A DNA stretch of 64,000 nt from an uncultured Bacteroidia bacterium (GTDB taxonomy: Bacteria > Bacteroidota > Bacteroidia > Bacteroidales > ML635J-15). Below are positions 56,461 through 64,000 of this stretch, in pieces (within the stretch, counting starts at the first letter, position 1; each line of letters starts with the position of its first letter). The stretch lies in NCBI GenBank assembly GCA_902776565.1, contig CACYQN010000016.1, forward strand, positions 33,220 to 97,219. Direction: 5' to 3'. The notes under the pieces were generated by a model, which saw only the letters and a list, made by a program, of their open reading frames with translations, had not been told where the DNA came from and searched no databases. A program made the position numbers and the translations under genes.

Positions 56461-58804
56461 GTTAGAATCCATAGCAATCACCATTACCTTCCTGATAATA
56501 TCAATAATATCCTCGGCGCAGGTGGCAGTAGGGCAGTGGCAGGACCATTTCTCCTACAACAACGGCAAGCAGGTTCTTGTCGTTGGCAAGACCGCCTATC
56601 TGGTTGCCGATTGCGGCATAGTGAAATACGATTCGCAGTCGGGTGAAGTGGAAAAGTACAACAGGTTCAACATTTTGTCCGACATTACACCTACAAGCAT
56701 CGCCTACGATGAAGGTACAGAAAGCATTGTCATCGGTTATTCTAGTGGAAACATAGACATAATACGCGAAAACGAGGTCTCAAACATCAACGATATAAAG
56801 AAAAAGTCAATAAACAGCAGCAAGTCGATAAATTCAATCATCGTCAATGACGGCTATGCCTATCTGGGTACCGACTTCGGAATTGTAAAGTTGAATATTG
56901 CAAGGCAGGAAATAAGCGAGACTTGGTTTATCGGTGAGAATGGCACCTACGTTCACGTGAACGATATGGATAGGCACGGCGACGACCTGTATGTCGCTAC
57001 TACTACTGGCGTATATTACGGACGGCTTTCCGATATGCTTGTGGATTTCTCCAACTGGCAGGTGCTTACCGACATCGAGGAACCGTCGCCACAAGCTTGG
57101 ATGAAAGGCAAAAACTACAATACGATAACGTATTTCGGCGGGCAACTCCTTGTAAACTATAGAAATACACAGGCTAATGGCGACAGTGTAATGGCATACA
57201 ACGGGAATTCGTGGACGCATGTTTTGGACGAATGCGTGTCGGTGACCTCATTGTTTGGTGATGACGAGATGTTGCTTTGCGCCACAGGGATGATGCTTTA
57301 TATGTTTAATCCTGCGCTTGAAAGTATAACGTCCGAACCTCAATGGTTCTACAAGGATGAGAATTGGACGCAGATTTTCTCAACCGATGCTATCGTCAGC
57401 GATGGGAAGATATGGATTGCCGACAGGATACACGGTCTTGGCTGGCTCAAAGGTCCCGAGGAAGGGGGCAATATAATAAGGATGAACTCTCCCGAAAATA
57501 ACAATGTGTTCCAAATTGCATCGTCGAAGTCGAAAGTGATGGCGGTGAGGGGCGGATACTTGTCTTCGTTTTCTCCGGCATGGGTAGCACCCAACATATA
57601 CAAGTACGAGGATTATACTTGGACTACGGCATCTGCGAAGACTAATCCTGAATTTTCGGGTGTAAGCGACCTCGTAAACGTAACAATCGACCCCAACGAC
57701 GATAGGCATTACTTTGTTAGCTCGTGGGAAAAGGGGCTTTTTGAGTTTCGCGACGACGAGTTCTACAAGCTCTATAATTCCGAGAACAGCACGCTGATGC
57801 CAATCGACGGTGCCGATATGCTAAGGATTGGCAGTTCGGTGTTCGACAGCAATGGAAACCTGTGGGTTACCAATTCGCTTGCTGGGAAATGTTTGCACGT
57901 AATGGCTCCCGATGGAAAGTGGACTGGATTTTCATTTCCCGATATGGTGAAGAATATCCGTAGCCTAGTAGTGACCAGAAACGGAACTAAATGGATAGCC
58001 TTGGGGCAGTCGGGCGGACTGTTTGTATTCAACGACAATGGTACTATTGAGAATACATCCGACGACCAGTACAAGTTCCTCTCCGTGACTAACGAGGACG
58101 GCGAGATTGTCAGCAACGACATATATTCGATAGCCGAGGACAAGAACGGATATGTCTGGGTTGGCACGGCAAAGGGGGTGGTTGTATATTACAATCCCGA
58201 CAAGGTCTTCGAGACAAGTTCGTTCCGAGGCAGGCAGATAAAAGTGCCGCGCAACGATGGCACCGACAATGCCGACCTGTTGCTGTCTGCCGACGTGGTG
58301 ACCTCTATTGTTGTTGATGGAGCCAATTGCAAGTGGTTCGGAACGCAGAATGGCGGAGCCTATTACACCAGTGCCGACGGCATCGAGACCATACACCATT
58401 TCAACACCTCAAATAGTCCTATTCCTAGCGACAACATCCTGTCTATAAGCGTAGTGCCCGAAACTGGCGATGTCTTTTTCGGAACGCCTAAAGGTATAAT
58501 TTCCTATCGTGGTTCCGCTACCGAAGGTTTCGACGACTACAAGGAGATATTGGCTTTCCCGAATCCTGTTCCGTCGGGATACGAAGGTCCTGTTTCTATA
58601 AAGGGTCTGGTTGCCGGCTCCATTGTTAAGATTGCCGACATTTCTGGAAATCTGGTGTACGAAGCCAAATCGACGGGCGGTCAGTTGGTTTGGGATGGTC
58701 GCAACCTGCGTGGCAACCGTGTCGCGTCGGGTGTGTATGTGGTGTTTGCCTCAACCGAAATCGGCGAGCAGAAGTCGACGACAAAAATTATTTTCCTGAA
58801 ATAA
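56447..58804 (+). CDS. porZ: T9SS protein PorZ (beta-propeller with sorting domain)
   Basis: A 785-residue protein with a signal peptide and the order of PorZ: the mature N-terminus [20 protein letters not shown], two seven-blade beta-propellers (repeated short W/F-x-G segments such as [26 protein letters not shown] and [13 protein letters not shown]) and a C-terminal sorting-like domain (about 700-785: [43 protein letters not shown]). In Porphyromonas gingivalis PorZ sits at the outer surface and helps PorU cut and attach T9SS cargo to A-LPS. It ends the operon. A start at the second Met (56453) is equally possible. Confidence 0.9.
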   Translation: MQMNKLESIAITITFLIISIISSAQVAVGQWQDHFSYNNGKQVLVVGKTAYLVADCGIVKYDSQSGEVEKYNRFNILSDITPTSIAYDEGTESIVIGYSSGNIDIIRENEVSNINDIKKKSINSSKSINSIIVNDGYAYLGTDFGIVKLNIARQEISETWFIGENGTYVHVNDMDRHGDDLYVATTTGVYYGRLSDMLVDFSNWQVLTDIEEPSPQAWMKGKNYNTITYFGGQLLVNYRNTQANGDSVMAYNGNSWTHVLDECVSVTSLFGDDEMLLCATGMMLYMFNPALESITSEPQWFYKDENWTQIFSTDAIVSDGKIWIADRIHGLGWLKGPEEGGNIIRMNSPENNNVFQIASSKSKVMAVRGGYLSSFSPAWVAPNIYKYEDYTWTTASAKTNPEFSGVSDLVNVTIDPNDDRHYFVSSWEKGLFEFRDDEFYKLYNSENSTLMPIDGADMLRIGSSVFDSNGNLWVTNSLAGKCLHVMAPDGKWTGFSFPDMVKNIRSLVVTRNGTKWIALGQSGGLFVFNDNGTIENTSDDQYKFLSVTNEDGEIVSNDIYSIAEDKNGYVWVGTAKGVVVYYNPDKVFETSSFRGRQIKVPRNDGTDNADLLLSADVVTSIVVDGANCKWFGTQNGGAYYTSADGIETIHHFNTSNSPIPSDNILSISVVPETGDVFFGTPKGIISYRGSATEGFDDYKEILAFPNPVPSGYEGPVSIKGLVAGSIVKIADISGNLVYEAKSTGGQLVWDGRNLRGNRVASGVYVVFASTEIGEQKSTTKIIFLK

Positions 58805-58814
58805 ATTTATTGAA

Positions 58815-58998
58815 TTCAACTTCGTTGAGGGCTACTTGTGCTGAGCTACTTCCTGAGCCTGTGGCTACTGAGCGAGTCGAAGTATCGAAGGGCAGTCGAA
58901 GTACGCCGTTCTGCCACTTGTGGCACTAAGAAAAAGAGTCGCTGCGCGAAATTATTTGAGTCGCTGCGCGAGAACGGCGAAGCCCTCAACGAAGTTAA
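58815..58998. repeat. inverted-repeat unit after porZ
   Basis: TTCAACTTCGTTGAGGGCT (58815-58833) and AGCCCTCAACGAAGTTAA (58981-58998) are inverted arms of a 184-bp stretch. Inside are GAGTCGCTGCGCGA twice (about 58936 and 58959) and motifs of the GAGCGAGTCGAAGTATCGAAGG type. The arm is the same unit found three times at 18130-18332. Short ORFs here are made of these repeats and are not genes. Confidence 0.75.
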
Positions 58999-59111
58999 AT
59001 TAAACAATTTTATACAAACCTTTAGCTCACGCAGCGAAGCAAGTAATACGACAAATTTTATGGAAACTATATACGTGTTGACACAATGTTCTTTTTGTTC
59101 TACTCCTGTCA

Positions 59112-59296
59112 GTCATTCCGCAAAACAGAACGAACAGCATAAGGAACGTTGCTTGTGAGTCGTTTATGCGGAACTCCTTCACGAAACGGAGTGAGTAATC
59201 TCCCATAGAAACGTTTTCAGTTGGAGATTCCGCATAGTTGAACAATATTACGCTCCGCGTTCCGTATCGCGTTATTGTTCTAACTTGCGGAATGAC
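59112..59296. repeat. dispersed inverted-repeat element, copy B
   Basis: A 185-bp element with ends GTCATTCCGCAA and TTGCGGAATGAC (perfect 12-bp terminal inverted repeats). It matches copy A (1116-1270) in reverse orientation, including GAACAATATTACGCTCC, CGTATCGCGTTATTGTTC and GAACGAACAG. Copy B is 30 bases longer because of an insert near the centre (ACTCCTTCACGAAACGGAGTG and following). No gene inside. From 59297 to 59689 I see only AT-rich sequence, a small hairpin (TATCAC/GTGATA at 59604-59624) and a repeat fragment near 59373. Confidence 0.8.
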
Positions 59297-59689
59297 AGTT
59301 TGATAGCACAAAATTTAGTCAACTTGTATATAGTTACCAATTTTATTTGCCCTCTGGGAAATTCCATCCTTCGTTTGTCGTAGGCTCTTGTCCCTTTAGT
59401 TAGGCGTAGCCAATCTTATTACTAATAGGCATTAGCATAGGATTCATACGCTTTGCTCTTTGTTCTTATCATATATAATAATTTGGTATTTATGCATTAT
59501 TGTTTGTGTTATTAGTATGCAAAATATATAATATAGTATAATCGTCAGTTTATTCATACAATATTCCCCCTATAATTCTTAACTTTGTCCACCTTTATAG
59601 TGGTATCACGTTTTTGTAGTGATATGTTGTAGGTTGGTGTGATGCGTGTGCTGCAAAAGGGTATAGTTGTAAATAGAAATTTAGTTATT

Positions 59690-62600
59690 ATGGTAAGATT
59701 CGCAAATGTAAACCGTAGTATGACGACGAATAATATTTCGTCTGTCTTGTGTAATGATTATATGTGCAATATGAAAAGAAAATCTACATTGGTCGATTCC
59801 GTTTCGGCAGAACCTGAAGTTAGTGCAGTTGGTAGAAAGCGGCTCTCTTTAACCGTCATTCCGCAAAACAAAGCGAACCGACTAAGGAACGTGTCGTGTG
59901 AGCCTGTTTATGCGGCACCTTTAGCTCGGCGCAGCCAATCTCCTGCTCGGCGCAGCCAATCTCCTACTCGGCGAAGAGCAACTGTTAACTCTTCACTCTT
60001 AACAGTATTCGCTGTTTTGCTTTGCTTATTCTTTGGTGGTAAGGCGTGGGGACAAACTACTCTTCTGTCAGAAAACTTCGACAATATGTCAAGCATTTCC
60101 ACCAGTTATTCTGCCACAAATTGGTATGCTTATAACGCTGGTAGTGGCAATAACTGGACGCTTAACACTTCTTCATCTTATGCACACAGTGGCTCAAAGA
60201 GTGCGCAGGTACAATATAGTAGTAGCTATGCAGCAAATTGCTATTTAGTTTCAGCTCCGTTTAATGTGTCTGCAAATATGTCTGAACTCAGCGTAAGTTT
60301 GTATGAAAGAGTGCGCAGTGCAACATATGCCGAAACATTTGAGGTGTTTTTTGTAAAGGCAAGTGATGTAACCAATGCTGCTGCCGTTGTTTCTGCAACG
60401 AAGTACAATGCTATATCTTCCACATCCTATACTAATGAAACCTATGCTACTCAATCTGGCTCTGTAACGAATTCTGCACTTGCTGGTCAAAGCGTAAGAG
60501 TTGTTGTTCATTGTACCTCTGCGGCTGATAAATGGTATCTCTATATTGATGACATTGTTGTTACCGAGACTGCGCCTACTTGTCCTGCTCCCACCTCTCT
60601 TGCATCTTCCAATGTAACATCAACTTCCGCCTCTCTTTCGTGGAGTGGAAGTGCCGATAGTTATAATATAAGATATACGACTATTCCTCCACAAACTCCT
60701 TTCTCCTACGATTTTGAAAGTGCTCCAGCTTGGACTTATACCGACTTTTCTCCTTGCACCACCTATGATGGTGATGGTAAACAGACTTATGGGTTTAATT
60801 GGAGTTTTACAAATGCATATTATACTGGAGCGTGTATAGTATTTAATAATGACAATGGTCATGATTTTATGCAATCTCATAGTGGAGAGCAATTTGGTGT
60901 AATGTTCAATCCTGATGATGGTTCACAAGCCGATGACTGGTTCATCTTGCCCGAACTCACCATTCAAAGTGGGGGGTATTTTAGATTCTGGTGTAGAGAA
61001 ATTACCGATCAGTATGGGGCAGAGACTATCAACGTGGGCGTCTATGGTGGAAATGGCACATTCTCTTCTACTATAGCATCAAATGTTTCTGTCAATAGTA
61101 CGACTTGGACACAAAAAAGCTACAGTTTGTCGGCTTACGCAGGACAGACAATCAGATTGGCTATTCAATGCGTATCAACAGATATTTTCGGTGTCATGAT
61201 AGACGATATTACTGTTGACGGTACTCTTTTCCTTGGTGGAACCACGATTGACAATGTTTCCTCTCCATATACTATCTCCGGTCTTTCTCCTGGAACCACC
61301 TATTATGTTCAGGTGCAGTCCAATTGCGGTGGCAGTACAAGCGGGTGGAGTAATCCTATAAACTTTACAACTCCTCTCGAATATGCGGCTCAGTGGCTCG
61401 ACGACCAGTGTGTAATAGATGCTTCCGACTGGTGCGAGGGCGAAACGCGCAACGTGACCTTAAAGGTGAAGAATATCGGTGGTAAAACTTGGTACACTTC
61501 AGCAGGCGGGGGGCATATTGCTGCGGGTGGACATCCGGAGCAGCTTGACGGCACTGAGGTCGTGGCTGTGTCGTACAAGTGGAACGAGGATACTTGGTAC
61601 GACTCGCATCCTCCATACACGCGCGTGGAATTTACTGGCAATGTAGCTCCAGGTGAGATAGGTATAGTTACTTTTCCAGTGCAAAAACCAAGCCGTAGCG
61701 GACCAAATGTTTTGAAATTCAATCTTATACGTCGCGAGGCTGGTGGATGGTTCTCATCCATGGGCTATGCGACAGAAAAGGCTGTGCCAATTAACGTATC
61801 TTCGCCAACCATAGCCGTGAGCAACGGCAACAACCTCGCCAACTGCCTCGACGGAAGTACGCAGGTAACATTGACGACAAGTTCCGCATTATATTCTTAT
61901 GAAGAAGGTTTTGAAGGAGGTTCTATGCCATCTGGTTGGACTCAATCTGGTTCTGGCACATGGAATGTTAATGCAGGGTATGGGTATAATTCAATAGGAA
62001 CCAATAGTGGCACTTACAATGCAGTAATCAACCACGACACTAGGGAATATGAAACCTTCCTTATCACTCCCAAGTTGAATCTGAGTGGAGTTGAAAATGC
62101 GAAATTAAATTTTTATTATATCAGCTACAACTGGGGGTCTAGTGACATTGACCAACTCTATGTTTACTATCGCGTTAATGAAGGTAGTTGGACGCAATTG
62201 TGGTATAACACATTAGACCAACAGTCATGGACTTCATCAGGAGAAATCAATTTGCCGAATCCTTCAGCAAACTATCAAATTGGTTTCAAGATGATAGATA
62301 AATGGGGACACGGCGTTGGCCTTGATGATATAAGTATTACTGGAACTTATACTTATTCATGGTCATCCACTGGCACCTCAGGCATTGCATCGGGAGCAAC
62401 ATACACCGTTACCCCGAGTGCGCTTCACAATACCTATACCGTAAGCACCGGCAACTGCTCAAGCAGCATCTCGTTCGATGTGCCACGCGCTACAAATATC
62501 TCAGTATCACCATCGTCACCAAGTATTGATTGTGGTTCAACAACTCCTGTTGAAATTACAGCTTCGGGCATCGACGGTGCATCGTACTATTGGAACGGCA

Positions 62601-64000
62601 GCAGTACGGCCAATAGCACGGTCTCTGCATCTGCTCTCACCCAAAATGCAAACTACTATGTTAATGCCACACTACAGCGACCTTTCAATACCATAGTCTA
62701 TGATGTTCCAGGTAGCTACTCGCTCCAAATACCGAGCGGTGTTAACGAGGTGCTTATCGAGGCCTGGGGTGCGCAGGGCGGAGGTAGCCATGAAGAAGGT
62801 AGACCTTATCCCGACCGAGGTGGAAAAGGCGGTTACTCAAAAGGCTACTATAAGATAACATCTCCAAATCAGACTCTATATGTTTGTGTTGGTGGTAGGG
62901 GAACAGATGGAATTATTAATACGTCATCTGCAACACCGAATGCTGCTGGTGGTTACAATGGCGGAGGAAAAGGTGCGCCAGATGGACGTGATAACGAAAC
63001 TGGTGGTGGCGGTGGTGGCGCATCCCATGTAGCAATTGCTATGCCTCAGTTGTCAACAGTAGAAGGTTACCAATTGCGAAATTATTCCAACACCAACAAT
63101 AGGAACGATATTCTTCTTGTTGCAGGAGGAGGCGGAGGTTCGTCGTGTCAGGCACCGGGAGGTTGCGGAGGTGGTACTACTGGCGGAAATGCAAAATATG
63201 GTTCTACTGTAGGTAATTGGCAAAATGGAACTGCTTCGGATCAGGTGGGGCTTGGCGGTCCTGCAGCGTCTAGTGGTTCTGGTAACTTCGGATATGGCGA
63301 AGATGGTGTAGAAATACATAGCAATGGTTCTGGCGGTGGTGGCGGTGGCTATTATGGCGGTTATAGGGCAACTGCTGATATTGATGGTCGTCGAAACTCT
63401 GGTGGTGGAGGCTCTGGCTTCTTGAATGACGATTTGCTATATCCTTATGCCTCGAAGATAACAATTGATGGCGAATCCGAAATGCCAAATCCTAATGGAG
63501 GTACAATGATTGGAAAGACAGACGACGGTTATGTAAGGATAACTTTGTTCGGCATACAGACTTGTTCTGCACGCAAGGATGTTACAGTAAATGTAAGGCA
63601 GGCAGAAGTATCGCTTAATACAATATCGGATCAGACAATTTGTAATGGTGGTGATGGAGTGCAGCTTACGGCTGACCCATCAAGCGGAGTTGGCTCGCCT
63701 GCGTACCAGTATGCATGGTCTCCGGCAACTGGCCTTAGTGCAACAAATGTAAGTCAGGTCACTGCAAATCCTACAACAACACAGACCTATACATACAAAG
63801 TTACAGCAACTCTCAACGGCAATAATTCATGTACAGCATCAGCTTATAATTCTGTAAGTGTCACTGTCAACACAGCACCTACAGCACCGACATCAATCAG
63901 TGGCTCCGATGCAGTATGTAGCGGCTCCTACGTTGACCTTTCTGCATCGGGAGGCGACAATGGCTCAGGCGCAACCTACCAGTGGGGCACAGGCACGACG
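59690..64000 (+). CDS. giant T9SS-type surface protein, 5' part (runs off the window)
   Basis: An uninterrupted frame of 1437 codons from ATG 59690 to the right edge. The first 104 residues are odd: a basic region carrying a dispersed repeat (59855 on) and ARRSQSPARRSQSPTRRR. Then comes a signal-peptide-like core (LLTVFAVLLCLFFGGKAWGQ, about 104-123). Two choice-of-anchor-J/MAM-like modules (NFDNMSS..., DFESAPAWTYTDF...) with fibronectin-III-like strands follow, then a Trp-rich beta region near 570-690, another such module (EGFEGGSMPSGWT), a glycine-rich domain like that of ALK/LTK receptors (about 1010-1290: AWGAQGGG, VCVGGRG, GGGGGGASHVA, LLVAGGGGGSS) and PKD/Ig-like repeats at the edge. 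The C-terminal sorting domain must lie outside the window. True start uncertain. Confidence 0.82.
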   Translation, partial: MVRFANVNRSMTTNNISSVLCNDYMCNMKRKSTLVDSVSAEPEVSAVGRKRLSLTVIPQNKANRLRNVSCEPVYAAPLARRSQSPARRSQSPTRRRATVNSSLLTVFAVLLCLFFGGKAWGQTTLLSENFDNMSSISTSYSATNWYAYNAGSGNNWTLNTSSSYAHSGSKSAQVQYSSSYAANCYLVSAPFNVSANMSELSVSLYERVRSATYAETFEVFFVKASDVTNAAAVVSATKYNAISSTSYTNETYATQSGSVTNSALAGQSVRVVVHCTSAADKWYLYIDDIVVTETAPTCPAPTSLASSNVTSTSASLSWSGSADSYNIRYTTIPPQTPFSYDFESAPAWTYTDFSPCTTYDGDGKQTYGFNWSFTNAYYTGACIVFNNDNGHDFMQSHSGEQFGVMFNPDDGSQADDWFILPELTIQSGGYFRFWCREITDQYGAETINVGVYGGNGTFSSTIASNVSVNSTTWTQKSYSLSAYAGQTIRLAIQCVSTDIFGVMIDDITVDGTLFLGGTTIDNVSSPYTISGLSPGTTYYVQVQSNCGGSTSGWSNPINFTTPLEYAAQWLDDQCVIDASDWCEGETRNVTLKVKNIGGKTWYTSAGGGHIAAGGHPEQLDGTEVVAVSYKWNEDTWYDSHPPYTRVEFTGNVAPGEIGIVTFPVQKPSRSGPNVLKFNLIRREAGGWFSSMGYATEKAVPINVSSPTIAVSNGNNLANCLDGSTQVTLTTSSALYSYEEGFEGGSMPSGWTQSGSGTWNVNAGYGYNSIGTNSGTYNAVINHDTREYETFLITPKLNLSGVENAKLNFYYISYNWGSSDIDQLYVYYRVNEGSWTQLWYNTLDQQSWTSSGEINLPNPSANYQIGFKMIDKWGHGVGLDDISITGTYTYSWSSTGTSGIASGATYTVTPSALHNTYTVSTGNCSSSISFDVPRATNISVSPSSPSIDCGSTTPVEITASGIDGASYYWNGSSTANSTVSASALTQNANYYVNATLQRPFNTIVYDVPGSYSLQIPSGVNEVLIEAWGAQGGGSHEEGRPYPDRGGKGGYSKGYYKITSPNQTLYVCVGGRGTDGIINTSSATPNAAGGYNGGGKGAPDGRDNETGGGGGGASHVAIAMPQLSTVEGYQLRNYSNTNNRNDILLVAGGGGGSSCQAPGGCGGGTTGGNAKYGSTVGNWQNGTASDQVGLGGPAASSGSGNFGYGEDGVEIHSNGSGGGGGGYYGGYRATADIDGRRNSGGGGSGFLNDDLLYPYASKITIDGESEMPNPNGGTMIGKTDDGYVRITLFGIQTCSARKDVTVNVRQAEVSLNTISDQTICNGGDGVQLTADPSSGVGSPAYQYAWSPATGLSATNVSQVTANPTTTQTYTYKVTATLNGNNSCTASAYNSVSVTVNTAPTAPTSISGSDAVCSGSYVDLSASGGDNGSGATYQWGTGTT
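59855..59933. repeat. dispersed element, half copy C inside the giant gene
   Basis: GTCATTCCGCAAAACAAAGCG, then AAGGAACGTG...GTGAGCC...TTTATGCGG, matches the left half of copy B (59112-59180). It is in frame within the first 80 codons of the surface-protein gene. Confidence 0.75.
59934..59989 (+). repeat. 21-bp tandem repeat encoding ARRSQSP
   Basis: GCTCGGCGCAGCCAATCTCC T occurs twice exactly (59934-59954, 59955-59975) and a third, diverged copy begins at 59976 (ACTCGGCGAAGAGC). The unit length is a multiple of three, so it adds seven residues per copy without breaking the frame. Confidence 0.85.

Noticed and set aside
58838..59158. 106-codon ORF after porZ
   Set aside because: It is composed of dispersed repeat sequence and overlaps a repeat element.
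1..64000. tRNA or rRNA genes, intact insertion sequence or prophage
   Set aside because: No cloverleaf-like T-loop or conserved rRNA segments, transposase or phage structural genes were recognised by eye; a tRNAscan run would be decisive.

Overview
The window is chromosomal DNA from an anaerobic member of the Bacteroidales (phylum Bacteroidota), species not determinable by eye. Reasons: promoters of the Bacteroidota form (TTTG, a gap of about 19-22 bases, then TAnnTTTG) lie ahead of many genes; a type IX secretion (T9SS) protein PorZ and T9SS cargo are present; a complete Rnf complex, a Bacteroidota-type F-type ATP synthase operon with a long subunit a, LptC, a bactofilin and a C-x2-T variant of the DksA/TraR zinc finger are all typical. 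Most genes are housekeeping; several short stretches look accessory.

Layout. 0-3.2 kb: DksA/TraR-like protein, a lipoprotein, ribH, a TPR membrane protein, then a repeat-rich gap with the 3' relic of an AAA ATPase. 3.2-8.3 kb: atpB-E-F-H-A-G on the minus strand. 8.4-14.8 kb: a winged-helix regulator with palindromes at its promoter, then an unusual operon of six consecutive zinc-ribbon proteins joined to different membrane or exported domains, one being a TonB C-terminal domain. 14.9-16.4 kb: a likely 6S-type RNA and an MNS-clade STAND ATPase gene bracketed by copies of one long palindrome. 16.8-27 kb: kbl, an MMPL/RND exporter with a sugar epimerase, a low-molecular-weight phosphatase, an EEP-family nuclease/phosphatase, comM, aroK. 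27.3-33.8 kb: one long operon (bactofilin, AtpZ, a DUF6168-like membrane protein, coaX, an outer-membrane protein, a TPR protein, lptC, a CBS-domain membrane protein). 33.9-36.2 kb: rpmH, a flippase, dut. 36.2-38.8 kb: a lipoprotein and a second STAND ATPase with a co-transcribed partner, preceded by two arrays of three 14-bp sites on a 15-bp period. 38.8-47.8 kb: rseC-like gene, a GLUG/T9SS surface protein, a PIN toxin-antitoxin pair, rnfBCDGEA. 47.9-58.8 kb: glycosyltransferase, pepD, and an envelope operon (thioredoxin-like, LysM/receptor-like, rseP, hypothetical, rdgB, porZ). 58.8-64 kb: dispersed repeats and the first 4.3 kb of a giant T9SS-type surface protein that runs off the right edge.

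How it works together: the ATP synthase and Rnf complex couple ion gradients to energy conservation; LptC, RseP, PorZ, the LysM protein, the flippase and the outer-membrane proteins belong to envelope construction and T9SS export; the surface proteins at 39.6 and 59.7 kb are probable T9SS cargo. The least explained parts are the zinc-ribbon operon and the two STAND ATPases, each with its own private palindrome family at its promoter; a relic of a third ATPase type also sits beside a phased repeat. Several intergenic repeat families recur in the window, one of them apparently read into the start of the giant surface-protein gene. atpD and atpC (beta and epsilon) are not in the window. I saw no tRNA, rRNA, CRISPR array, intact transposase or prophage.
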